Positions 52,950 through 63,037 of a stretch of DNA of 64,000 nt are shown here, piece by piece. The DNA lies in contig CM030366.1 of NCBI GenBank assembly GCA_017893485.1, positions 198,553,835 through 198,617,834 of the forward strand, written 5' to 3'. Made by a program: the position numbers and the translations under genes. The notes beneath the pieces are model-generated. The model searched no databases. It was not told the DNA's origin and saw only the letters and a list, made by a program, of their open reading frames with translations. The stretch comes from Hemerocallis citrina (lineage: Eukaryota > Streptophyta > Magnoliopsida > Asparagales > Asphodelaceae). Numbering within the stretch: the stretch's first letter is position 1; the number at the start of each line of letters is the position of its first letter.

Positions 52950-54065
52950 TCTTGGGCCTTTTTTGAACCGTTATGAAAGCCCAAACAACTATGTAACGAA
53001 GAACCGCAACTGTTGGCAAAGGGAGCGACGTTTCAACCCAAGTAAAGCAGCTCGGCGCTTCAGATCCAACGGCTACGATCGCCCCACGTCCCTCGGATCC
53101 AACACTCGAGCGACAGGCGATCCGAGCCATATCGCTCGGATTCCGAGCAAGTGCCAATCCGAGCTACGAAATGGAGAAAAACAATTTTTTCCTCAAGATT
53201 CGCTCACAATTTCGATCGGACGGCTCAGATTTTGCCAGTGGCACTAAACGACAAGATAGTATTTTCTTGGGAATTGTACCGCCTCGAGATTCGCACCAAG
53301 ATCCAACGGCTCAGATCGCTCCACATCGCTCGAAATTCTGAACTGAGGGACTAGCAATCCGAGCCACTTGCGCGAGGGTAAAACCAAGCCATATCGCTCA
53401 GATTCCGAGCAAGTGCCAATCCGAGCTACGAAATGGAGAAAAACAACTTTCTCCTCAAGATTCACGCAAAATTTCGATCAGACGGCTCAGATCTTGCCAG
53501 CGTCACTAAACGACAAGATAGTGTTTTCTTGAGAATTGTGCCCCCTCGAGATTCGTGCCAAGATCCAACGGCTCAGATCGCTCCACGTCGCTCGGAATTC
53601 CGAACTGAGGGACTAGCAATCCAAGCCACTTGCGTGAGGGTAAAACCGAGCCATATCGCTCGGATTCCGAGTAAGTGCCAATCCGACCCTCGAAAGTGAA
53701 GAAAAATGCTGTTGAGCGTCTTCGACCGTTGGATCATTACGAAATTCATGCCTGAAATGATGGACGGCCCAGATTGCGCCACGTCCACTAAACGACAAGA
53801 TTGTGTTTTCTTGAGAATCGTGCCTGCCTCAAGATTCGAGCCAAGATCCAACAGCTCAGATCGTTCCACGTCGCTTGGAATTCCAAGTCGAGCGACTAGC
53901 ATCCGAGCCACTTGCGCGAGGGAAGAACCGAGCCACTTCGCTCAGATTCCGAGCAAGTGTCCATCCGACCCACAAAAGCGAGGAAATTACTGTCGAGCGA
54001 CTTGGTCCATCCGATCTCTCAGAAATTCGTGCTCGCTCACGATCAACAGTCCAGATCGCGTCTCG
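52950..54065. repeat. Diverged tandem repeat, 262-282 bp units, upstream of the antisense gene
   Basis: 'gagccat(a)tcgctc(g/a)gattccgag' starts at 53124, 53386, 53648 and 53930, giving three full units and a partial one. Each unit repeats 'gatccaacggctcagatcgc' or a relative several times ('aacggct(a/c)(c/a)gat' cores). It lies where a promoter for the antisense gene would be. Confidence 0.85.
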
Positions 54066-54246
54066 CCATAATTCGGTATTTTATTTATTAAAATCGCTTT
54101 ATTTATTTAAAAATTGCAAAAAAAATGGTTAAAAATTCGAAAAAATTAATTAAAAATCCTGGAAAATAATTATAAAGTCAGGAAAATATTTTTGAACCCC
54201 CGACTAAGTAATTATGGCCTAGGATCATTTATTAAGACCCCCGAAC

Positions 54247-54909
54247 TGTAACACCCCGTAAATTTTCAAAGAGATATATATAAGTATATATATATTATAT
54301 ATGATAAGTATATATAGTATTGGTTGTTTGTGTAAGTTGATATGCATGGGTATTAATGCATGCATGCTGGATGTGTTAATATGGTAATATATAATGAAAA
54401 TGGTAAGTTTGGTGGGGTCCCACGGGTGCTGTATACAACAGCATGCACAAATTGCCATGGTGACGTGGCATGCTATTGACTTGGTCCATTGCTATTGAAC
54501 CGGAAGAAGGAGGTAAGGAAAAATGATCCCACATCGATAAGAAACTATGATTAAATACTATATAAATAATATTGCCAAGGATCAAGAGTCACCTAATCGG
54601 TTAACCAATTTTTGAGAGGCAGCCCGTGGTGGGCAGTTGTACTACATAGTATCTAATTTGTCTTATAAATTGTATAAATTGTCTGAGCTAGGGGCAGGGG
54701 CGTTACAAATGGTATCAGAGCCGACTTTCGACACCGAGTGGGGGTCTGGACAACATGCAGAATCAGGGTACTCCACTCCACATCGGCTAGAAAGTATCCG
54801 GCACTAGATACTTTTGAGAGGCAGCCTGTGGTGGGAAGTTGTACTACATAGTATCTAATTTGTCTTATAAATTGTATAAATTGTCTGAGCTAGGGGCAGG
54901 GGCGTTACA
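54247..54909 (+). mobile_element. Deleted small LTR element (TRIM-like) nested in Gypsy-2
   Basis: TGTAACACCCC...GGGGCGTTACA with a 5-bp target duplication CGAAC (54242-54246 and 54910-54914). The 461-bp 5' LTR (54247-54707) is followed by PBS 'tggtatcagagcc' (54710) and by a 3' LTR missing its first ~360 bp (from about 54809). No coding region is present. Confidence 0.9.
54526..54568 (+). promoter_or_regulatory. USE-like motif and TATA box in the TRIM-like LTR
   Basis: 'atcccacatcg' (54526-54536) matches the snRNA upstream sequence element, and 'tataaata' (54561-54568) follows with centres about 33 bp apart. That is three helical turns, the spacing known for polymerase III-type plant U6 genes, and shorter than in the U1 genes of this window. 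Confidence 0.55.
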
Positions 54910-55144
54910 CGAACGACGAATCGACACTTCGCAAAATTAAGTAAATATTTCGAAAAAATAAATAAAAATCACCGAGTGACCAGAAGAGCTCAAGAACAAC
55001 GCAGAGCGCGCAACTAACTTAGAAAGTCACCATACTGCCTCCTACAAAGATTCGAAACCATTCATTTGGACTTCGATACAACTCCGCCAGCCATTAAAAC
55101 AGTAAAACTACTCCTCAAAGGCTGATCAAGCTCAGTCTTCGGGA

Positions 55145-55156
55145 GTGGGGAACTCG
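55145..55156 (+). other. Polypurine tract of Gypsy-2
   Basis: 'gggagtggggaac' style purine run just before the 3' LTR start at 55157; the plus-strand primer site. Confidence 0.65.
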
Positions 55157-55748
55157 TGATATGGCTAAAATGGGGTTAAATCGGAACCGTCTAAATCAGG
55201 AACGAATCTTAAAGTCTGGGGGTAAAATGGTAATTTCACCTACCCATGGGTCTGAAGCGGGTCCTGGGTCTTTTCCCCAAAAAACCCTCTAACCCGCGAA
55301 TGGATCCATCTCAACTGGGTGCGGGTTTCAACCCGCAGCGAACCCGGTCCAGAAAGGATAGAATTAGGGTTTCTGATTAATCCTAATCAACGGCCCTGAT
55401 TCATATCTATCCTTTCAATGGGGATTAGGGATTACATTCCTTATCTAACCACAGGAATTACATTCCTAATCTGATCCCAGCGGTGCCTATAAATACCACT
55501 CATCCATCTCCATTAAGAGGTAATCAATCTTTTGCCAGTTTTACGCTCTTTCATAATCATTTCTGGTTACTGACTTGAGCGTCGGAGGGTGTATCGCCAG
55601 GATCAACCCCGGTGTCGCACTTTTTGCAGGTGAACGGCAGGAGTCAATGGTCAAACTCTGGCAGAACAGGTAACATGTTTGCTATTCAAAGTTTTCCAAG
55701 AACTCACAAATACTATCTGTTTTTCCCACACCAGATTCAGCGGTAACA
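55157..55748 (+). repeat. 3' LTR of Gypsy-2
   Basis: TGATATGG...GTAACA, roughly 45 differences from the 5' LTR by eye, then CCTAC and viral sequence. Confidence 0.95.
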
Positions 55749-55753
55749 CCTAC

Positions 55754-56214
55754 CAAGAAAAATTTACAAGACAGCTAAAAGTTATTTTGGGCTTACGAAG
55801 GCCTCAAAAATATATGTCAGAAGGTATTCAGCCATCACCGAGTATCTTAATAATAAGGAAGAATTTCAGACAGAACATGTTATAAAAATAGGGATGACCA
55901 CCCAAATGATCTATGGAGCATCAAATATTGTACCATTTAAAACTGAAGAATTTGAGAAATTAATTCTAGAAAGAAGTGCAATGGGCTTCAGGAACATGTA
56001 CTGTAAATTAAAAGACATAAAACAAAGAGACAGCAATATATGGATCTATGATAGCCCAGATCCAGATAAAATAATAATATATAGTATAACAAAGATCAAA
56101 CAGCCACAAGATAAGCATGAGCTGTTTGACAGCTGATACCAGATACTATCTACTGGAGCAATAACAATGACAGCAGAGACAACTGTATATTACTGTAGCT
56201 TGATGAAAATGGAG
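55754..56214 (+). pseudogene. Endogenous caulimovirid, continuation after Gypsy-2
   Basis: Directly continues the viral sequence left at 42867 (after one copy of CCTAC). It includes an 80-codon open frame at 55894-56136, near identical to 23820-24062, of unknown function. It is cut by the solo LTR at 56215. Confidence 0.7.
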
Positions 56215-56929
56215 TGTAGTGCCCCGAATTTCTAATAAGATAACTTAGAAAATACGTGGCACATTCCCAGCAATCCACTTCAATATAATATTAAACACAA
56301 CCAACACCACTAAAATTTTCAACTTTTATTACAACAATCGCTTACATAGCACAGCGGAATTCAAAAACATCTCAATCAAATTTTCTGTCATTTACAACTC
56401 AAATTATCTCAAAACTGCTTTTACAATTTTACACAAAACTCTTTCAAAGCAGATAATCTCAAAACTAACTCAAGCATCCAAATCTCCAACTCTAAGCAAC
56501 AACCTGCAACATATGAGGCTAGAGATGATCCCTAACCCCCAAAACTAAAAGGGTCAGCCATAAATGGTGTGAGTGACATAAAAAAACCAACAAACAACAT
56601 AAATGAACATACCTCATAAATTCTTAAACAACATGTACTAAATAATAATATGGGAAGTAAGAAATGACAGGGAAACATGAAAACATCAAATGGAACTAAA
56701 CTAAGTGTCAGGTGTAGAAAACAGGAAAACCACGTGCATAAAACCAAGCCAAGAAACACAGATTCTATATGCAGATTCTCTAATGCGTACTTGTCGAAGT
56801 CTATGCATCCCATTCTACATAGGTTCGGTGCAAGCCCTTAACGTCTTCACTTCATAGGGTTCAATCCCCTGTTATGCAACTAATCCTAACACGATGACTA
56901 CTACGAGATAAAGATAAACTGTGAGAATT

Positions 56930-57215
56930 AGCCCATGCCCGATAATTCCAGAGATAGATCCCACATCTCAGGTATTTTACCTGGATAATTCCGGAGATCA
57001 TCCCACACCAAAGCATTGACACATCATCACATGAATACCACATGTGCGTCGCCTCGACTCCGATAATTCCGGAGATCAATCCCACACCGCAAGTAATTAC
57101 CTGGATAATTCTGGAGATATATCTCACATCGCAGGTATTTTACCTGGATAATTCCGGAGATAAATCCCACACCTCAAGTAAGTTACTTGGATAATTCCGG
57201 AGATTAAATCCCACA
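56930..57215. repeat. Degenerate tandem repeat 'gataattccggagat'
   Basis: Six copies of 'gataattc(c/t)(g/a)gagat' followed by 'cccaca' and 'c(t/a)caggta..ttacctg'-like sequence, inside the solo LTR, spaced about 40-70 bp. Confidence 0.8.
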
Positions 57216-57679
57216 TCTGAAGCCATACTGAGGTGCATAACTCATGTTCCCGTTCATCATATCACCACTAGTGCCTGTCCTTATTATTTTTGGGTTATTT
57301 AATTACTTAATGAATCTCCTAGAGTGGTGTACCCTACCGGCCTAAATTCAAGACTGAATAACTGAAATGTCTCTACGGGCCTCAACAAAATAACTCAACA
57401 CCGGTATACTAGGGTCACACACCTCTAGAGACTCAACTCAAATGTCTAAACCAAAGTTCCACTAAACAAAGTGGCTCAACTGAATATCTCAAATCAAATA
57501 CTTAACTGAATATCTTAGAATCAAATGCTTACTGAAGGCAAAGTATAGACTGAATTATATGAAAGCCATTCATTTGAAGAACACTCAAGTTACAAAAATC
57601 CATCAGTACCAGTCGACTCATACTGTAGTAAGTCGACTGTCCAGAGAGAATAATATCCATGATTTTGAGAAAATAAGTT

Positions 57680-58380
57680 TAAGTAATATAAGTTGACTTA
57701 TAAAAGTCATGAGTTGACTTACCAGAGAATATAAGATGACTTATAAAAACATAAGTTGACTTACCAACAACATAAGAGGACTCAAAAAAACATAAGTTGA
57801 CTTACCAACAATATAAGATGACTTATAAAAACATAAGTTGACTTACCAACAATATAAGATGACTTATAAAAACATACGTTGACTTACCAACAATATAAGA
57901 GGACTCATAAAAACATAAGTTGACTTACCAACAATATAAGATGACTTATAAAAACATAAGTTGACTTACCAACAATATAAGAGGACTCATAAAAACATAA
58001 GTTGACTTACCAACAATATAAGATGACTTATAAAAACATAAGTTGACTTACCAACAATATAAGATGACTTATAAAAGTCACAAGTTGACTTACCAGATCA
58101 TAAGTAGACTTATAAAAACATAAGTCGACTTAAAGGAGACATAAGTCGACTTATAAGAACATAAGTCGACTTATAAAAATATAAGTCGACTTACCAGAGG
58201 GAAATTCCAGAAATCTTTAAGAAAATATTCTAAGTGTTATAAGTCGACTTAAATACAATATAAGTCGACTTAAAAGGTCATAAGTCGACTTACCAGTGAA
58301 AAATCTGCAATAACTTTGAAAAAATAAATTCTAAGTGTACCAGTCGACTGAAAGGATCTAAGTCGACTGTCCAGAAGGGA
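57680..58380. repeat. Minisatellite rich in AAGT(T/C)GACTT palindromes
   Basis: Units 'acataagttgacttaccaac' and 'aatataagatgacttataaa' alternate with a ~41-bp period through 58080. Variants with 'taagtcgactta' (a perfect palindrome) follow to about 58380. It lies inside the solo LTR. Confidence 0.9.
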
Positions 58381-59731
58381 TTTTCAAGAAAAACTAAAGA
58401 TACAGCAGCTGGGTCGTACCAGTCGACTGAATAGTAGACCAATCGACTGTCGGCCTACAGTTTTCATAATTTAGATCTGAATACAATAATCAAAACTGAA
58501 GTTTTTCTAAAGATTCCTTGTTTATGAGAATAATTCGCATTCAGGCAAAATGACAATTCTCAAATATTCTTCATTATGGAAACATTACTCAATCATACAA
58601 TATCTCAAAACTCAATTCTCATGTTTTAAATTCCTAATTCTTTCATTAGGGTTTCTCGATACTGAATTTCTTTACAACTCATAGCCAAGATCTGATTTGA
58701 AATCACAAGATCCAGATGTTTACCATCCGATCATAACCATACTCAAATCTTAACATGTTGTCTAACATTACGATTTTATAAACCAAGATCTACTAGTCAT
58801 TCATAGATTTCACATACATGGTACAAACAACAACCTTTGCATCGATCTCATGCAAAATACTAAATAACATACATGCCAAACCAAAAACATAACAATCGAT
58901 CACATTAATCAAACCACAATACAAGATTCATGTCATTCTCAACATCAAAACAAAACAACAAACAAATTTACATCGCTCACCTTTAGAAATGACGAGATCC
59001 AACGAAAGCCTCCCTTTTTGCGAGATCCAAAACCTCCACTTGCTCCTCCAAAACAAATCACAAAATTCTGTATATTTCAGTAAATGACGGCTGGAAAAAT
59101 CCTTTTAAACATCCAGAATAAGAGTTTAGGGTTTCACAACAATTTTACAAAATAATCCCGTCAAAAATACAATTTTACATGTATAACTCTATTCTTGGAA
59201 ATTCAATCAAATTCATTTAAATTAGGATTTAAAAGTAAAATATACTCATAAATCTCAATTGGAACTGTTCAAAACGTCCAGAAAATATATTTTACATTTT
59301 AACCCCTAAAAATGACAAATTTGCAAAAAGGTCATTCTTTTCTCAAAATTTGCAAATAGATCCAATTAATTTCAGAAAAATCTGGAAAAATACTAAATAA
59401 ATTTCAAATATTAAATAATGATTTTTCATGAAGAAAAATTGACTTTCAAACTTCGCAAGAAAGTATTTGCACGAGTTTTGCACGTGTAAAAGAATAAATC
59501 TTTTTAGAAAATATTAATTAAATCTCCAAAAATCAGTTTAAATTCATTTTCAAATATTTAAAATGATATTTGAAAATACAGGGTTCTACATGGAGCACCA
59601 ACATAAATTTGCAGCATGTGAAGATGTCGGCCAAGAGGAATCTCTTTTCATAGAATAGGTCAAAATGTAATCAGAACAATTATTGTAAGCTGATTTAAAC
59701 ACTTACGTATTTATCACAATTATTGAACATA

Positions 59732-59788
59732 TGATGTAAGCAGTGACGCATGAAAACTTGTTGTAAGTTGATCCCTTTGTCTATAAAA
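59732..59788 (+). promoter_or_regulatory. Viral promoter remnant: as-1-like element and TATA box
   Basis: As-1-like element at 59732-59751 and TATA box 'tctataaaat' at 59779-59788, as in the other block copy. One base at the end of the TATA region differs. Confidence 0.72.
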
Positions 59789-60352
59789 TGGAAATCTAAG
59801 CAAGAGAGAGGGTAGACTATCATGGAGAGAAAAAAAATTCCTCAAAATCTTGTAGAGTCTCTGTTTGTAACAAGTTTGAAGGAAATAAAAATTATCTTTA
59901 TGAGTTCATGCATCCACCAGATCTTATAGAAAATAAGGTATGGATAATTAAATCTCTTTCCTTTAGGGAGAGTTTTGTAAGGCTCTACCTGACTGATCTT
60001 GTAAAAAGACCCATTTGCAGCTTTCTATAGTTAGACTGTATATCTAGCAGTAGGAAACGAGCTAGGTTGTGGTTGTCTGTACCGAAGTGCTACTAGTTGT
60101 TTTCGACGTATCTCTCGGATGAAGATCTTTTGAGGGCATAGTAATCTTGAGATGGGAAGAACGTAAAAGGAGCACAGAAATCGGGGTGCATACCAGAGGT
60201 ATTTTATCCACTGGTAGTAACTGGTACAGAGCAGTTCAAAGAGGTTTAACTAGGTCGGAAGCATGATGGGCCGTTTGATTTTGATTTTTTAGGTATCCTT
60301 AGAAATCTCTCTATACTCTTGATTTCATAATTGATTATTGTTCAATAGGACT

Positions 60353-60890
60353 AATGGATAATAATAGTTTAAGTATTGCCATAGAAATTTTCGAATTAAT
60401 GATTAATTATCAAGGAAGTCATAGAATGCTAGTTTTTTATGTTTATTATCCTCATAAAGTAACAAGCATGAATGACTATTATGAATTCAAATTATTTTTC
60501 TTCAGTATTCCATGAGTAATAATTATAACGATAAATCAAATAAATCCTGGAGAAACTAGTAATATAACTGTCGAAATAATTGATAATTTAATTTTTTATG
60601 AAAGATCTTTGTTATTTTATGAAAATGGTATATTTAGTAGTTATGTTTGGAGTCCTACGACTGCATATAGACAATTTCTAGAAGAAAATGAACAGAATGG
60701 AGGAGAAAATAGACATCCGGAAGAATTCGAAGAACCCCCATATGATAGTAATAGTGAAGGATATGAGACAGAATCAGAATATATGAAAGAACTTGACGAC
60801 GATATTCCCGATATTCCTGATTACTTTTTCAGAATAGACAATATCCATTATTTCGATAAATATTATTTTACACCAAACTTTTATATTTAG
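60353..60890 (+). pseudogene. Second viral ORF, broken
   Basis: From an ATG at 60353 the frame meets a TGA near 60510. The rest, 60609-60890 in its own open stretch, is strongly acidic ('FEEPPYDSNSEGYETESEY') and ends 'YYFTPNFYI'. I do not recognise a domain. The block is absent from the other viral copy because of the 892-nt deletion. Confidence 0.5.
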
Positions 60891-60964
60891 AATTTTAAAG
60901 TTCTAGATACTCTCTTTATTTTGATTTTCAGGCCTACAGGAGATTACGCGCTTCGCAACCCAGT

Positions 60965-60976
60965 TGGTATCAGAGC
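60965..60976 (+). other. Viral tRNA-Met primer-binding site
   Basis: 'tggtatcagagc' matches the initiator-tRNA primer site that marks the numbering origin of caulimovirid genomes. It lies 3' of the second ORF, so the integrated copy is circularly permuted relative to that origin. Confidence 0.8.
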
Positions 60977-61400
60977 CAGTACAAAGTAAGTAATTTTTAC
61001 TTAATTTCTGTGATTTTTCATAAATTTATAACTAATTTACAAGCTATAGAATAGAAAAACTAAAATCTAATAAAAAAAATAGAAATTATCTTAAAACTCA
61101 AAAACTTTTAGAATTTAAAGAAAAGTCACACATCCTTTCTTTTAGAATTTAAAGAAATTATCTTAATTCCCAACGTCTGTCCCCCTCTCTTATTTATACC
61201 CGTGGCTCGCTCTCCTTTCGCATCATCCACCCGATATGAGACTATTGTCATAAAAAAATTAGCGGATCACAAGTGGATCTTGAAGGATCTAACCCGAATC
61301 CGACTGGTTGCCGCCTCGCCTCCTATATTCAGTTTATACTATACTATTTATATTTATCTAATCACACGGTCAAAAAGGGTAGATAAAAATCAATCAACCA

Positions 61401-61840
61401 TATATATATATAATAAAACACAAAGAAAGCTATCAAGTGGCTCTCCTTCAATCCCCAAAAAACCAAAGATCCAGATTTAACCTTACAAAACATATTTTCC
61501 CCCCAAAAGTTCCCCCCAAAACTCAAATTCAAATTCCCCATCCAAAACAATTCCTATATTTATTTAATTATTTTTTTTTCTCTCTCTCTCTCCCTTCCTC
61601 CCTCCCTCTTCTATTCAAAAAATTAAGAAAATAAAAATTTTAAAAAAAATAAAAATTAAAGAAACTAAAATTAAAAATTAAAAACTTTGAAAATAATTCA
61701 AAAAAATTATATAATATGTTTTTTGCTCTATGTTTGCTACTTCAATTAATTTGCTGGACCTTCAAAACTGTTTTATATGATCAAAAAAGGTGCACTGTTC
61801 CGAAAACGTGCCGTAGCCACGTGTCAACGGGCTAACCTAG
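61401..61840 (+). mobile_element. Non-autonomous Helitron, second promoter copy
   Basis: Same insertion point as 25052-25482 relative to SKP1, ending AACCTAG before T 61841. Its 5' TC has become TA in a run of TA repeats. An 11-bp-class duplication ('cccccaaaagttccccccaaaa') makes it slightly longer. Confidence 0.88.
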
Positions 61841-61976
61841 TATATAGATAGTCTAGAAAGAAATTAGGGTTTTATAAAAAGTTATTATATTATAAATAGC
61901 ATACCCAGCCACCCCTACCTCCTTTTAATAATTATAATCTCATCAGCAGGCAGGGTATCCTCTCAGAATCTCAGCC

Positions 61977-62183
61977 ATGGCAAGTGAATCGCAATCCGAT
62001 ATCCAGAAGGCTCTTACTGCTGAATCAAACGATCAAGTCCTTGAAAAGGTGAACCTCTTCACCTCCGACAAAGAAACCTTCGTGGTTCCCTCATCCCACG
62101 CGTCACGCTCGGAAACCATCAAGAACCTCATCGAAGACGGCTGGGCCAACGACTCTGACTCCGTTGTCCCCCTCCTCAAAGTC
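61977..62183 (+). pseudogene. SKP1-like pseudogene fragment, second copy
   Basis: Same truncated structure as 25619-25825, with a few base differences (for example SDKETFVVP here) and the same AGTC deletion joint into the 3' flank. The shared joint shows the deletion predates the duplication of this block. Confidence 0.93.
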
Positions 62184-62204
62184 TTTACTCACACACATAT
62201 ATTA

Positions 62205-63037
62205 AAAAATCGGCACCCCCTTCTTCTCTCCAGTCACCTGGCTCTTTGCCTACAGCTTCTTGTCTTTTGGACCCTTACCCTAATCAACCACAACCCCTGA
62301 TTGAGCACAAATTATTAGGCTCCATTTTCCATCTTCAATTTGACTCACTTTCTGACTCTCATTTGACTTCCATCACCCAAGATTTGGGTTTTGTAGTCAA
62401 CTCAGATAACTCCTCTCTACTCTTTTCCATTAGGCAACTAGAACGTAACAGAGCTCGGGAGTTTCAACTCTTTCATGATTAGTCTCTCTTGAAACATCCG
62501 GGGTCTCAATTGCCCGTTAAACAAAGAGCTATTTTCCATTTAATCTCCTCTTCTCAATGCGATCTTAATTCTATTCAAGAATCTAAGATTGACTCTCCTT
62601 CCCCTACCATCTTTCGCACGATAGGCAGATCCATCTTCCCCAAATGGATCGCGCTAGATGCGATAGGGTCCAGGGGGGATCCTTTTAGGATTTAAAGAGT
62701 CGGTCTTCTCCCTCATTGCGGTCCAACGACTTCACTTTTTTCTCATTGTCCAACTGCACTGGACGGTGCGGAATTGCACCCTCACGGTGATCTCTGTTTA
62801 TGGCCCTTCCTCCTCGGATAATCGCTCTCTCTTTTGGAACGAATTCCGTTCTCTTCACAATTTCACTAGCGACCCCTGTTTAATCTGTAGGGACTTCAAC
62901 GTTACCAGGTTCTCTACTGAAAGGTCGGCCCTTTCTCACTATGACCTTCACTCCAACAATTTTAATGATTGCATTCGTTCGCTGCAATTAATTGATATCC
63001 CCCTCAACGACAGATCTTTCACCTGGTCTTACCAACG
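62205..63037 (+). mobile_element. L1-type LINE, same insertion, cut at 63037
   Basis: Same 5' truncation point as 25847. It covers the ORF1 tail and the start of the endonuclease ('SIQESKI', 'ISVYGPSSSDNRSLFWNEF', 'LICRDFN'). The intact-looking 62766-63037 frame shows fewer stops than its partner at 26400-26690. An LTR element interrupts it at 63038. Confidence 0.9.

Larger units (their letters stand above)
42873..55748 (+). mobile_element. Tat-type Ty3/gypsy retrotransposon Gypsy-2, 12.9 kb
   Basis: It has two LTRs (597 and 592 bp, roughly 92-93% alike by eye), a 5-bp target duplication CCTAC (42868-42872 and 55749-55753), PBS, gag, protease, part of RT, dual RNase H, integrase, tandem repeats, antisense genes and a polypurine tract. 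This order with dual RNase H and antisense ORFs is known for the Tat lineage. It is inactive: RT is partly deleted and stops are frequent. It carries a nested 663-bp LTR element at 54247. Confidence 0.95.
56215..59590 (-). mobile_element. Solo LTR, 3376 bp, in viral sequence
   Basis: On the + strand TGTAGTGCCCC...GGTTCTACA, with 5-bp target duplication TGGAG (56210-56214 and 59591-59595). The other block copy has the empty site near 24140. Orientation - is inferred from similarity of its left end to the LTR end at 16919 ('cagcggaa' follows at 56350; 'ctatgcatccca...tacatagg' near 56800 and 17380). No coding sequence; contains two repeat arrays. Confidence 0.9.
59591..61174 (+). pseudogene. 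Endogenous caulimovirid, promoter to host junction
   Basis: Resumes the viral sequence after the solo LTR: a short tail of coding sequence, promoter, a second broken ORF, a tRNA primer site and about 190 bp of leader. The boundary is at 'ttcccaac' (61167-61174), where host SKP1 flank (copy A 4013) takes over. This copy keeps the ~892 nt missing at 24633. Confidence 0.75.

Noticed and set aside
55754..56214. Reverse transcriptase of the endogenous virus
   Set aside because: I looked for the YxDD and surrounding motifs in all viral parts and did not find them; the frames after the protease are unassigned.
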